64,000 nt of DNA from Streptomyces sp. Tu6071 (GCF_000213055.1 NZ_CM001165.1:186001-250000); one strand, 5' to 3'. Positions 1-8,675 are shown, numbered from the stretch's first letter. Notes: generated by a model from the letters alone, not told the origin. Program-made: numbers and translations.

Positions 1-128
1 AAGCCTGCTTCCCCGGCCTCCCCGTCGACGGCGTCCGCTCCCCCGCCCCGGCGGCCGGGGACCAGGCCCCCACCGGCCTCCCCCCTGCCTTCCCGCACGG
101 CCGCCCCCGGATGCCCGGAGCCCTCTGA
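1..128 (+). CDS. C-terminal end of a gene running in from the left edge (unknown)
   Basis: The reading frame beginning at base 3 stays open from the edge to a TGA at 126-128. It gives about 41 residues rich in Pro, Ala and Gly, with nearly every third codon position G or C, the local signature of a real gene. No domain is visible, so the product is unknown. A 24-base near-repeat (CCCGGATGC.., around 107-130 and 137-160) straddles the stop, which looks like local duplication. It could be a chance open frame in GC-rich DNA. Confidence 0.4.
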   Translation, partial: ACFPGLPVDGVRSPAPAAGDQAPTGLPPAFPHGRPRMPGAL

Positions 129-383
129 GGCGGCACCCGGATGCCGGGAGCCCTGTGAGACCGCGCTCCCTGCGACGCGGCACCCGGACACGGGCGGCCC
201 CGCGAGGCCGAACCCGTAGGACAGTCCGCCCGAACAGCACGGGCCGCGTGCACCCGCCCGCGCCTCCGCGCCCCCGCACTCCCCCGCGTACCCCTGTGCG
301 ACCCCTTGGGCGCCGCCTGCCGTGGGCAGGTCCTCTCCGTCACGACTCTCGGCCCTTCGAGGCCCTCGACGGGGAGGACCGCC

Positions 384-944
384 GTGCACGCTCCGGGACC
401 GGCCGCCTGGCTGCTCGTCGCGCTGTGCGCGGCCACGTCGGCGTACTGCCTGCTGCGGATGCGCGATCCCGGTCGGGGCGTGCGGAGCACGGCGGGCGGG
501 GAAGCGCTGATGGGGCTGGCGATGGCGGTCATGGCGGTGCCCGCCGCCGTGCTCCGTCCTCCGGCGTGGGCCTGGGTCTGCTACACCGTCGTCTTCGGGG
601 CCGCCGCGCTGCGGGCCCTGTGGGCGGCGCGCGCGGGCTCGGCGCACCACGCGCACCACCTCGTCGGCACCCTCGCCATGGTCTACATGGCCTGGGCGAT
701 GGCGAGCACGCCCGGCGGGCACGCCGGCCACGGCGGCGGCCACATGTCCGGCGGGGTGCCGCTGGTCACGGGGCTGCTCCTCGTCTACTACGCGGGCTAC
801 GTGCTCTACACCGGTACGCGTCTCGTTCCCGCAGGCGGCACGGAGGGGCCCGCGCCGTCGCACTGGACGGGCCGCACCGAGGTCGTACGGGCCTGTCGGC
901 TCGCGATGGCGACGGGCATGCTCGCGATGCTGCTCACGGTGTGA
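384..944 (+). CDS. DUF5134 family His-rich membrane protein
   Basis: An integral membrane protein of about 186 residues with several hydrophobic segments. A conserved HHAHH run follows the third segment, and a GGHAGHGGGHMSGG loop precedes the next one. These His and Met residues and the overall layout match the actinobacterial DUF5134 family, whose function is not established; metal handling is a guess from the histidines. I start it at GTG 384 because GGGGAGGA lies six bases upstream and the earlier in-frame ATG (306) would add an arginine/proline-rich, non-hydrophobic extension. It is followed on the same strand by an M56 peptidase. Confidence 0.75.
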   Translation: MHAPGPAAWLLVALCAATSAYCLLRMRDPGRGVRSTAGGEALMGLAMAVMAVPAAVLRPPAWAWVCYTVVFGAAALRALWAARAGSAHHAHHLVGTLAMVYMAWAMASTPGGHAGHGGGHMSGGVPLVTGLLLVYYAGYVLYTGTRLVPAGGTEGPAPSHWTGRTEVVRACRLAMATGMLAMLLTV

Positions 945-1093
945 ACCCGGCCCCTGACTCTCGCCCGACGACACGGGCGCCTCGCGAGCACGGGGCGTGC
1001 GCGCCCTGTGGCGGGGCGCGATTCCTCGTGGCGTGCGTCACTTGCCATGAAAGCCTGTATCTTCCGAACCGGCCGCCCCCATAGGCTGGACGC

Positions 1094-2029
1094 ATGATGG
1101 TCCCGGTGGCCCTGCTCCTGCTCGGCGCGCTCACCGCTGTGCTCGCTCCTCGCGTGATCGCCCGTGTCCCCTGGACGGACCGCGAGCCGATCGTGGCGCT
1201 GTGGCTGTGGCAGTGCGCCGTGGGGGGCGTGCTCATGTGCTGCGCGCTCGCGATGGCGCTGAGCGCGGCGGCGGCCTGGAAGGCGGTGCGCGGGCAGCTC
1301 TTCGCCTCCGCGCCGCACGGGGTGATCGACGCGTACGCGCTCGGCACCGCGGGCCCCTGGGCGGGGGCGACCGCGCTCGTCCTCGCGGCGGGCGGGGCCT
1401 GGACGGCGGCGATGCTGACCCGCGAGATCCGCGAGAGCAGGCGGCGCAGGCGCGCCGAGCGCGCGGCGCTCAGGACGCGCGCGCCGCGGCTCCCGGGCGA
1501 GGGACCCGCGAAGGAGCGCCTGCGGGTGCTGGAGGGCGAGAAGCCCGAGGCGTGGTGGCTGCCCGGCACTCCCCCGCAGCTCGTGATCACCACGGCGGCG
1601 CTGCGCCGCCTGGAGGGCCGCAAGCTCGACGCGGTCCTCGCCCACGAACTCGGCCACGCGCACGCGCGCCACGACTGGCTCCTGTACTGCTCGGGCGCGC
1701 TCGCCCGGGGGTTTCCGCAGGTCCCGGTCTTCGCGGCGTTCCGCGACGAGATGCACCGGCTCGTCGAGCTGGCGGCCGACGACGTCGCCTCGCGCCGCTT
1801 CGGACGGCTGACCACGGCCCTCGCGCTCGTCGAGCTGAACGAGGACCGGGGTGTCTTCGGCCCGGCACCCACGCCCCACGCCGACGTGCCGCGCCGCGTG
1901 GACCGGCTCCTGGAGGCCCACCCGCGACTGACGGCGGGCCGCAGGCTCCAGTGGACGGCGGCGGGGGCGCTCGTCCCGCTCGTCCCCGTGCTCGTCGCGC
2001 TCGTCCCGGCCCTGCGCGCGCTCGGCTGA
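1094..2029 (+). CDS. M56 (BlaR1/MecR1-like) membrane metallopeptidase
   Basis: A zinc metallopeptidase of 311 residues. Three hydrophobic segments (about residues 2-22, 35-60 and 88-108) precede a cytoplasmic catalytic domain with HELGH at 184-188 and a downstream ELAADD segment near 225 that should give the third zinc ligand. A last hydrophobic segment closes the protein. Relatives of BlaR1 and MecR1 cleave a partner BlaI-type repressor, but this one lacks the extracellular sensor domain, as is usual for the short actinobacterial members. No BlaI gene lies next to it here. The ATG at 1094 is followed directly by a second ATG. Confidence 0.85.
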   Translation: MMVPVALLLLGALTAVLAPRVIARVPWTDREPIVALWLWQCAVGGVLMCCALAMALSAAAAWKAVRGQLFASAPHGVIDAYALGTAGPWAGATALVLAAGGAWTAAMLTREIRESRRRRRAERAALRTRAPRLPGEGPAKERLRVLEGEKPEAWWLPGTPPQLVITTAALRRLEGRKLDAVLAHELGHAHARHDWLLYCSGALARGFPQVPVFAAFRDEMHRLVELAADDVASRRFGRLTTALALVELNEDRGVFGPAPTPHADVPRRVDRLLEAHPRLTAGRRLQWTAAGALVPLVPVLVALVPALRALG

Positions 2030-2140
2030 GACGGCGGCCGGGGGCCGTAGGCTCTGCGGACGCACGCGTCGCACGCTCCCCGCCCGCCGGGCATCCGGCG
2101 TGCGTGCTCGTTCCGCCCCCGGCCCCACCGAGGAACCCGT

Positions 2141-2833
2141 ATGGCTCCAGCGACCACCGGCACCCCCCACACCCCGCGGGGGCACGACAAGCCCGCGGGC
2201 GAGCACGGGCAGGGGGACGCGGCGGCTCTCGTCCTCGGCGCGCTCTCGGCGCTCCTCCTCGCGCTCGTGGCCGCCTCGTGGCAGCCGCTGCTCTCGCTCG
2301 ACTCCTCGCTGGCCCGCTCCGCGCACCGGCAGGCCGTGCGGCACGAGGGCCTGACGCACACGTGCCGGGTGCTGAGCGACTGGGTGTGGGACCCGTGGAC
2401 GTTCCGGCTGCTCGCCGCGCTGCTCGTCGTATGGCTGTTCCTGCGCGGGGCACGGGACCTCGCCGTGCGGATCGCGGTGGTGTGTGTCGCGGGCACGCTG
2501 CTCCAGCAACTCGTCAAGGCGGCGTTGGGCCGGGAGCGGCCCGTGTGGCCCGACCCGGTGGACTCCGCGCACTTCGCCGCGTACCCCTCGGGCCACGCGC
2601 TGACCGCGACGGTGGTGAGCGGGCTGCTGTGGTGGGTGCTGCGGCTGTACGGGGCGCCGCGCCCCCTGCTGGGGGCGGTGGGCGCGGTGCTCGTCGCGAG
2701 CGTCGTAGGGGTGGGGCTGACGCGGGTGTGGCTGGGGGTGCACTGGCCGAGCGACGTGGTGGGCGGCTGGCTGCTCGGTGCACTCCTCGTCGTGCTCGGG
2801 ACACGGGTGCGGCGGGAGCGGGGGGCGTCTTGA
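2141..2833 (+). CDS. PAP2-family membrane phosphatase
   Basis: An integral membrane phosphatase of 230 residues carrying the three-part PAP2 signature. K126 with RP at 132-133 forms the first motif, PSGH at 149-152 the second, and R195 with H201 and D205 in the RVWLGVHWPSD stretch the third. Family members remove phosphate from lipid phosphates such as phosphatidate or polyprenyl diphosphate on the outer face of the membrane; the substrate cannot be read from sequence. Hydrophobic segments alternate with the motifs as expected. The N-terminal 25 residues are polar and probably cytoplasmic. Confidence 0.9.
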   Translation: MAPATTGTPHTPRGHDKPAGEHGQGDAAALVLGALSALLLALVAASWQPLLSLDSSLARSAHRQAVRHEGLTHTCRVLSDWVWDPWTFRLLAALLVVWLFLRGARDLAVRIAVVCVAGTLLQQLVKAALGRERPVWPDPVDSAHFAAYPSGHALTATVVSGLLWWVLRLYGAPRPLLGAVGAVLVASVVGVGLTRVWLGVHWPSDVVGGWLLGALLVVLGTRVRRERGAS

Positions 2834-2864
2834 CCGGGCCGGAGACCGCCCCGAGGATCTTCGT

Positions 2865-3578
2865 ATGACGATCAAGACGGTCCTTTTCGACTTCTCCGGC
2901 ACGCTGCTGCGCATCGAGTCGGCCGAGGAGTGGCTGCGCGGGGCGCTCGCCGCGACGGGGCACGTCCTGCCGGAGGCGCGGCTCGTCGAACTCGCCGCCG
3001 CGCTGGAACGGGTGGGGGCGCAGCCGGGCGGCGCTCCGGGGGCGCCGGCACGGTTCCCCGACGCGCGGACGGCGGAGCTGTGGCCCGTACGGGACGAGAG
3101 CGCGGCGGCGCACCGGGCCGCGTACACGGGGCTGTCCCGGCACGTACCGCTGCCGCACGACGCGCTGCACGAGGAGCTGTACGCGCGGCACATGCGGCCG
3201 GAGGGCTGGCGGCCCTACCCGGACGCGCACGACGTCCTCGCGGGGCTGCGGGCGCGGGGGATCAGGGTCGGCGTGGTGAGCAACGTCGGCTGGGACATCC
3301 GCCCGGTCTTCCGGGCGCACGGCCTGGACGCCTTCGTGGACGCGTACACGCTCTCGTTCGAGCACGGGGTGCAGAAGCCGGACGCGCGGCTCTTCGCGAC
3401 GGCGTGCGGGGTGCTGGGCGCGAGCGGCCCGGAGACGCTGATGGTGGGCGACAGCCGCGAGGCGGACGGCGGCGCGAGCGCTCTCGGCTGCGCGGTCCAC
3501 TTCGTGGAACACCTCCCCGTGACCGCCCGCCCGGCGGGGCTGCGGCCGGTGCTGGGGCTGGTGGACGCGGGGGGCTGA
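2865..3578 (+). CDS. HAD-family hydrolase with altered motif I
   Basis: A 237-residue haloacid-dehalogenase superfamily protein. Motif I reads DFSGT (residues 9-13): the nucleophile Asp is kept, but the second Asp of the usual DxDGT, the general acid/base in phosphatases, is Ser. SNVGW supplies motif II, QKPDARLF the motif III lysine, and VGDSREADGG the magnesium-binding acidic motif IV. A helical cap lies between motifs I and II. It begins 31 bases after the PAP2 gene on the same strand, so the two may share a transcript. Substrate unknown. Confidence 0.85.
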   Translation: MTIKTVLFDFSGTLLRIESAEEWLRGALAATGHVLPEARLVELAAALERVGAQPGGAPGAPARFPDARTAELWPVRDESAAAHRAAYTGLSRHVPLPHDALHEELYARHMRPEGWRPYPDAHDVLAGLRARGIRVGVVSNVGWDIRPVFRAHGLDAFVDAYTLSFEHGVQKPDARLFATACGVLGASGPETLMVGDSREADGGASALGCAVHFVEHLPVTARPAGLRPVLGLVDAGG

Positions 3579-3585
3579 GAGGGGC

Positions 3586-3870
3586 TCAGCGGGTGGGCGG
3601 GGGCGCGGTCGCGTCCTCGACGCCAGTCTCGATCCAGTCGCCGAGGGCGGCGTCGGCACGGGCGAGCGCCTCGGTCAGCAGCCGCGCGGCGGCGGGCGAA
3701 CCCATACGTGCCAGCGCCTCGGCCGTGCGGCGGCTCACGGCGCTGTCCGACGCGTCGAGGAGCAGCGCGAGCAGGACCGCGTCGGCGGCCGGCTCTCCCG
3801 CGCGGGGGGCGAGGCGCCGCCCTTCGTCGGCGCGCGCGGCCCAGTCGGCCCCCTCCAACGGCTCCGTCAT
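3586..3870 (-). CDS. Small helical (HEAT-like) protein
   Basis: A 94-residue protein made almost wholly of predicted helices. The middle part (DAVLLALLLDASDSAVSRR then TAEALARMGSPAAARLL) looks like one HEAT/PBS-lyase-type repeat pair. The ATG at 3870 is preceded by a strong purine-rich site (GGGAAGGGGGAG); longer upstream starts would run through a hairpin at 3919-3950. It converges on the HAD gene, whose stop lies only 7 bases away. No catalytic residues are visible; a protein-binding role is a guess. Confidence 0.6.
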   Translation of the reverse strand: MTEPLEGADWAARADEGRRLAPRAGEPAADAVLLALLLDASDSAVSRRTAEALARMGSPAAARLLTEALARADAALGDWIETGVEDATAPPPTR

Positions 3871-3918
3871 CGCACTCCCCCTTCCCTGCTGCCTCCCGCG
3901 AGCCTCCCATGGCGCGCG

Positions 3919-3950
3919 GACGGGCCGCCTCCGTGGGGAGGCGGCCCGTC
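3919..3950 (-). terminator. Hairpin terminator after the LVIVD-repeat gene
   Basis: A perfect 14-base inverted repeat (GACGGGCCGCCTCC and its complement) around a GTGG loop. It lies 75 bases past the stop of the leftward LVIVD gene and before the next leftward gene. There is no T-run, as is common for streptomycete terminators. Confidence 0.65.
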
Positions 3951-4025
3951 GCGGTGGTGCGCGGTCCGGGACACGTGCGGAAGACTTCGCACGCGCCAGG
4001 ACCTCGTGGGCTCGCGCCCGGGGGC

Positions 4026-5513
4026 TCAGTCGAAGTAGTCCGGCTGGGTCTGGACGTTCAGTTCGCCGACCTTGACCCGCTTGGCGGGATCGGTCCTGCG
4101 GTCGTCGATCTTGAGGACGTCGAAGCCCTTCTCGATGTCGTTCGAGTAGATGTAGCCGTTGTAGTAGTACGCGGACCAGGAGCCGCCCAGCGCGAGCTGG
4201 TCCGTGCTGATCGGGCCGCGCTCGAAGTAGGCGATCTCCTGGGGCTTGGCCGAGTCGGTGAAGTCCCAGACGGAGACACCGCCCTGGTACCACGCCTGGA
4301 CCATGAGGTCCTTGCCCTTGACCGGGATGAGCGAGCCGTTGTGGGCGACGCAGTTCTCGGTGTCGGCCTGGTGGCGCGGGATCTTGTAGTAGGAGCGGAA
4401 GACGAGCTTGCGCTTGTCGCCCTTGCCGACGATGTCGTAGATGCCGTCGGCACCCTTGTCCGGCCCGACCTGTGCGTTGCAGGTGGCCGCGCCGCCGCCG
4501 CCGAGTTCGTCGGTGAAGACGACCTTGTCGGCCTTCTGGTTGAAGGTGGCGGAGTGCCAGAACGCGAAGTTCTTGTTGTCCTGGACGCGGTCGATCACGC
4601 GCGGCTTCGCCGGGTTCTTGATGTCGAGCAGGATGCCGTCACCCATGCAGGCCCCGGCCGCGAGGTCCTTCGAGGGCAGCGTGGTGATGTCGTGGCAGCC
4701 GGTCGTGGCCGAGACGCCCGGGTTGACGGAGCCGCCCGGGTTGCCGCCGTCCGGGAAGAGGACGGGGAAGTCGATGACCTTCGCCCGCTGCGGCGACTTG
4801 CGCGGCACCTTGATGACGGAGATCCCGTCGTGCGGCGGCTGGCAGTCCGGGAACGTGGCGCTCGGCGAGTACGAGGACACGTACACGTACACGTCCTTGC
4901 GCTCGGGGACGAGCGTGTGGGTGTGCGAGCCGCAGGAGGTCTCGACGGAGGCGACGTACTCGGGGTGCCGCACGTCGCTGATGTCGAAGACCTTGATGCC
5001 CTCCCACGAGGACTTCTCGGTCGCGGGCTGCGTCGTGCTGTTGCAGGAGTCGTCGCTGCGCGAGGAGTCCGTGGACAGGAAGAGCAGGTCGCCCGAGACG
5101 GAGATGTCGTTCTGCGAGCCGGGGCACAGGACCTGCGTGACGGTGCGCGGCTTCTTCGGGTTGCTCAGGTCGAAGACGCGGAAGCCGTCGTAGTTGCCCG
5201 CGAAGGCGTACTTGCCCCGGAAGGCGAGGTCGGAGTTGGTGCCGGCCAGCGCGTCCTTGGGGGTGTTGCTGAGGTGCTCGATGTTGCGGGAGTGGACTAT
5301 CTCGTCCTGGCCCGGTATCTCGCCCGCGGCCACGTCCTTCTTGGCCGACGCGGCGGCCTCGGAACTGACCGCCGTACGGGACGCGCTCTCGTCGCCGGGC
5401 CCCGGCGTCGCCGCCGCGGGGCTCACGGCGAGCAGCGCGGCGAGCAGTCCCGCCGCAGCGGCACCGACGCCGAGGCGTCTGCGCCGGGTGTGGGGGTGGT
5501 TGGACAGGGTCAC
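4026..5513 (-). CDS. Exported LVIVD-repeat beta-propeller protein
   Basis: An exported protein of about 495 residues. The N-terminus has an arginine cluster (TRRRRLG) followed by a hydrophobic stretch ending in Ala-rich residues, a signal peptide that could use the Tat route. The mature part contains repeated blades of the type FDLSNPKKPR, FDISDVRHPEY and DIKNPAKPRVID, matching LVIVD repeats that fold as a propeller. Several Cys residues suggest extracellular disulfides. I chose GTG 5513 because GAGGAAG lies just upstream and the longer start (5621) would put an acidic stretch before the signal. It is divergent from a DUF305 lipoprotein gene, with a 135-base shared promoter region. Function unknown. 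Confidence 0.8.
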   Translation of the reverse strand: MTLSNHPHTRRRRLGVGAAAAGLLAALLAVSPAAATPGPGDESASRTAVSSEAAASAKKDVAAGEIPGQDEIVHSRNIEHLSNTPKDALAGTNSDLAFRGKYAFAGNYDGFRVFDLSNPKKPRTVTQVLCPGSQNDISVSGDLLFLSTDSSRSDDSCNSTTQPATEKSSWEGIKVFDISDVRHPEYVASVETSCGSHTHTLVPERKDVYVYVSSYSPSATFPDCQPPHDGISVIKVPRKSPQRAKVIDFPVLFPDGGNPGGSVNPGVSATTGCHDITTLPSKDLAAGACMGDGILLDIKNPAKPRVIDRVQDNKNFAFWHSATFNQKADKVVFTDELGGGGAATCNAQVGPDKGADGIYDIVGKGDKRKLVFRSYYKIPRHQADTENCVAHNGSLIPVKGKDLMVQAWYQGGVSVWDFTDSAKPQEIAYFERGPISTDQLALGGSWSAYYYNGYIYSNDIEKGFDVLKIDDRRTDPAKRVKVGELNVQTQPDYFD

Positions 5514-5648
5514 TGCTTCCTCTTCTCCCTCTTCTCCGTCCGTCTTCGCCCTGTTCTCGGCGGCGAGTGAACGGAGTTGAATGGTTCGGGGACTGATCGA
5601 AGTATCGTGCTCCTCATGCACATATCAAGAGCGGGTAACAGGATCGTC

Positions 5649-6329
5649 ATGGAATCTTCTGGTTCCCCTGGTGTCCGGTGGGGCGTGCGGGGCGTACTCT
5701 CGCTCGCCCTGTGCCTGGGACTCGCGGCGTGCGGAGGGGGAGGTCAGGAGCCGGACGGCGGGGTCAAGAAGCCCAAGACCTCGGCGAGTTCGGTGATCGC
5801 GCCGGCGAAGCCCGGCGAGCCCGCGAAAACGCTCTCTCCCGAGGACGCGGAATCGGCCAAGAAGGAGGACGACCGGCCCAACACGGCCGATTTCCGCTAC
5901 GTGGCGATGATGATGACGCATCACGCGCAGGCGATCGAGTTGAGCAGGCTCGCTCCGGCCCGGGCGTCCTCGGCCGGGGTGAAGGCGCTGGCCGAGCGGA
6001 TCGCGGACACGCAGGGCCCGGAGATCGACGCGATGAAGGGCTGGCAGGCCGAGTACGACCCGAAGGGGACCCGCACCCCGAAGCACGAGCACGGCGCGAT
6101 GCCGGGCATGGCGACGCAGGCGCAGCTCGCCCGCTTGAAGGCGGCGCGCGGCAAGGACTTCGACCGGCTCTTCCTGCGCCTCATGACGAAGCATCACGAA
6201 GGCGCCATCGACATGGCGGGCGACGTCCTCGGGGGCGGCAACAACATGCGGGTCGAGGAGATGGCGAACGACGTGGTGGCGCAGCAGAGCAGCGAGATCC
6301 ACCGCATGGAGGCGCTGGCGAAGGGCTGA
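5649..6329 (+). CDS. DUF305 family lipoprotein
   Basis: A secreted lipoprotein of about 226 residues. A short hydrophobic signal ends in LAAC followed by a Gly-rich spacer, the pattern for lipid attachment. The mature domain contains two copies of the DUF305 hallmark, MMMTHHAQAIELSRLA and later MTKHHEGAIDMAGDVL, plus an intervening HEHGAMPGM stretch. The His and Met residues recall the copper-binding CopM of Synechocystis, a member of this family, so periplasmic-side metal binding is plausible but unproven. Start at ATG 5649 gives a normal lipoprotein signal; an in-frame ATG at 5616 is possible. It is divergent from the LVIVD-repeat gene. Confidence 0.85.
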   Translation: MESSGSPGVRWGVRGVLSLALCLGLAACGGGGQEPDGGVKKPKTSASSVIAPAKPGEPAKTLSPEDAESAKKEDDRPNTADFRYVAMMMTHHAQAIELSRLAPARASSAGVKALAERIADTQGPEIDAMKGWQAEYDPKGTRTPKHEHGAMPGMATQAQLARLKAARGKDFDRLFLRLMTKHHEGAIDMAGDVLGGGNNMRVEEMANDVVAQQSSEIHRMEALAKG

Positions 6330-6712
6330 GCGGGGCGTCGGCGCGGATCGAGCGGGCTTTCGGCGAGGGCTGACTGCCTGTCAGCACGCCGATCGAGCGG
6401 CGGCGTCGGCGCGGGCCGAGCGAGCTCGCGGCGAGGACGGAGCGGCTGTCGGCGCACGGGTGAGCGGGGCGGGCCGAGCATGGCGGCGGCGCGGATCGAG
6501 CATGGCGGCGGGGCGGGCCGAGCGGGATGTCCGCGCGGGGGTTGTCGGCGGGTGGCTCGGGGCCGGGGGCGGGGAAACGGCACGGAAACCCCGCGGACAT
6601 CAACAGAATGTTTAACTTCCCTACGGTTCCAGCCAGTTGCACCGTCCCCCACACTCTGCCCTGTCCCCGTCCGCCGCGGGCCCGTGCGGTCCGCCGTTCC
6701 CCAGGAGTGCCC
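6330..6712 (+). other. Intergenic stretch with degenerate GC-rich repeats and a permease leader
   Basis: No gene is supported here. The first half is made of degenerate short repeats built on GGGCCGAGC and GCGGATCGAGC, including a near-perfect 22-base tandem duplication (6476-6497 and 6498-6519). The second half is less GC-rich and holds ATCAACAGAATGTTTAAC (6599-6616), the probable promoter area of the purine permease. Nothing recognisable as a riboswitch was seen. Confidence 0.5.
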
Positions 6713-8275
6713 ATGCCGAGCGCACCTCCGGCCGCCGCGCGGCCCGCGAAGGCCGTTCACCCCGTGGACGAAGTGCCGCCACCCCTCCAGCTCTTCGCCT
6801 TCGGGCTCCAGCACGTGCTCGCGATGTACGCGGGCGCGGTCGCCGTCCCGCTGATCGTGGGCGGGGCGATGAAGCTGCCGCCCGCCGACCTCGCGTACCT
6901 CATCACCGCCGACCTGCTGATATCCGGGATCGCGACGCTCATCCAGTGCGTGGGCGTGTGGCGCTTCGGGGTACGGCTTCCGCTCATGCAGGGCTGTACG
7001 TTCGCTGCCGTCGCCCCGATGGTGCTCATCGGCACGGGCTCGGGCGGGCTGCCCGCGATCTACGGTGCCGTGATCGTCGCGGGGCTCGCGATGGTCCTGC
7101 TCGCTCCGGTCTTCGGGCGGCTGTTGCGTTTCTTCCCGCCGCTCGTGACAGGCACGGTCATCCTCGTGATCGGTCTCTCGCTCATGCCCGTCGCGGGGGC
7201 GTGGGTCGCGGGTGGTGAGGGGGCGAAGGACTTCGGCGCGCCGAAGAACCTCGCGCTCTCCCTCTTCGTGCTGCTCGTGGTGATCGGCGTGCAGCGCTTC
7301 GCGCCGCCGTTCCTGAGCCGGATCGCGGTGCTCGTCGGCATCGTCGTGGGTGTCCTCGTCGCGATCCCGTTCGGCTTCACGGACTTCGGCGGTGTCGGTG
7401 ACGCGGACTGGGCGGGGATCAGCACCCCGTTCCACTTCGGCGCTCCCACCTTCGAGGCGGGCGCGATCGTGTCGCTGCTCATCGTCTCGCTGGTCTCGAT
7501 GACGGAGACCTCGGGCGACATCATCGCGGTCGGCGAGATGACGGGCCGCAGGGCGGAACCGGGCACGCTCGCGGACGGGCTGCGCGCCGACGGGGTCTCG
7601 ACGGTGCTCGGCGGCGTCTTCAACACCTTCCCCTACACGGCCTTCGCGCAGAACGTGGGGCTCGTCGGGATGACGCGGGTGCGCAGCCGCTGGGTCGTCG
7701 CGGCGGCGGGCGGGATGCTCCTCCTGCTCGGGCTGCTGCCGAAGCTCGGCGCGGTGGTCGCCGCGGTGCCCGCGCCCGTGCTGGGCGGGGCGGGGCTGGT
7801 CATGTTCGGGACGGTCGCGGCGAGCGGACTGCGCACGCTCTCGGAGGTCGACTTCAAGGGCAACCACAACCTGACCGTGGTCGCGGTCGCCCTCGCGGTG
7901 GGGCTGCTCCCGGTGGGCGTCCCGACCGTCTACGACCGTTTCCCGGACTGGTTCCAGACGGTCATGCACAGCGGGATCAGCGCGGGGTGCCTCACCGCGC
8001 TCGTCCTGAACCTGCTCTTCAACCACCTGCCGGGCGGCAAGGGGTCACCGGAAGCCGACGGGAAACCGGCCGACGAGGCCGCCGTCTCCCCCGTGTCCCC
8101 GGAATCCCCCGACTCCCCGGATTCCTCCGCCTCTCCCGACCCCTCGACGCCCCCTGTGCCCTCGGCGCCCCCCGCGCCCTCGGCCTCCTCAGCGGACGGG
8201 CTCGCCGAGCCGGTCGGCCTCGCGGGCGGCGGCGTCGAGGACGTGGTCGAGAAGCCCGGGGAAGAGCGCGTCTAG
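6713..8275 (+). CDS. NCS2/NAT purine (xanthine/uracil/urate) permease
   Basis: A nucleobase:cation symporter-2 of 520 residues with about 12-14 membrane segments. The family signature QNVGLVGMTR and the TSGDIIAVGEMTG segment are both present, as is the early LPLMQGCTFAAVAPM motif. Members import xanthine, urate or uracil with a proton or sodium ion; the QN-G form of the signature favours purines. ATG 6713 has AGGAG at the right distance, whereas the earlier in-frame ATG (6527) lies in repeat DNA. After the last membrane segment comes a tail of about 80 residues, rich in Ser, Pro and Ala, whose final 87 bases run antiparallel over the end of the ArsR gene. Confidence 0.9.
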   Translation: MPSAPPAAARPAKAVHPVDEVPPPLQLFAFGLQHVLAMYAGAVAVPLIVGGAMKLPPADLAYLITADLLISGIATLIQCVGVWRFGVRLPLMQGCTFAAVAPMVLIGTGSGGLPAIYGAVIVAGLAMVLLAPVFGRLLRFFPPLVTGTVILVIGLSLMPVAGAWVAGGEGAKDFGAPKNLALSLFVLLVVIGVQRFAPPFLSRIAVLVGIVVGVLVAIPFGFTDFGGVGDADWAGISTPFHFGAPTFEAGAIVSLLIVSLVSMTETSGDIIAVGEMTGRRAEPGTLADGLRADGVSTVLGGVFNTFPYTAFAQNVGLVGMTRVRSRWVVAAAGGMLLLLGLLPKLGAVVAAVPAPVLGGAGLVMFGTVAASGLRTLSEVDFKGNHNLTVVAVALAVGLLPVGVPTVYDRFPDWFQTVMHSGISAGCLTALVLNLLFNHLPGGKGSPEADGKPADEAAVSPVSPESPDSPDSSASPDPSTPPVPSAPPAPSASSADGLAEPVGLAGGGVEDVVEKPGEERV

Positions 8276-8548
8276 GTCGTCCCTGCGCAGCCCGTTGAGC
8301 TTCGCCGTGCCCCGGTAGACCTGGCGCACCACTCCGCTCTCGCGCAGGACACGGAAGTGGTGCGTCGAGGTCGACTTGGTGACCGGGAGGGGGAACTCCG
8401 AGCAGTTCAGCTCCCGTTGCCGCGCCGCGAGTTCGCGCACGATGCGCAGCCGCAGCGGGTCGGCGAGCGCGTGGAGCACCGCTTCGAGCCGGATGTCGGC
8501 GCGCTCGGGGTGCGGCAGGGCGCGGCTGCCTGCGGCGGGGGTCGTCAC
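8189..8548 (-). CDS. ArsR-family winged-helix regulator
   Basis: A 119-residue DNA-binding protein. Residues around LHALADPLRLRIVRELA, the TKSTSTHHFRVLRESGVV recognition helix and the following RGTAKLNGLR wing give a clear ArsR fold. No paired Cys metal site is obvious apart from a single Cys before the recognition helix, so the inducer may be organic. GTG 8548 with GGAG seven bases upstream is preferred over an ATG at 8599 without a ribosome site. It lies downstream of the old-yellow-enzyme gene on the same strand, a pairing that suggests it controls that gene. Confidence 0.85.
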   Translation of the reverse strand: MTTPAAGSRALPHPERADIRLEAVLHALADPLRLRIVRELAARQRELNCSEFPLPVTKSTSTHHFRVLRESGVVRQVYRGTAKLNGLRRDDLDALFPGLLDHVLDAAAREADRLGEPVR

Positions 8549-8675
8549 GGCGGGCTCCAGGCGGGGCGGACGGGGTACGGGCGGTCGGTGCGCGGCCATC
8601 GTACGACGCGTGCCGGTACCGCTCCCCGGACGACGGGGGCGGCACCGGCACACGGCGGATGGTGCGCGGGTGGGC

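Noticed and set aside
1036..1064. Promoter TTGCCA...TATCTT before the M56 gene
   Set aside because: The spacing is only 11 bases, too short for a sigma-70-type promoter.
806..3193. A 795-residue minus-strand open frame
   Set aside because: Arg/His-rich low-complexity translation antisense to three well-supported genes.
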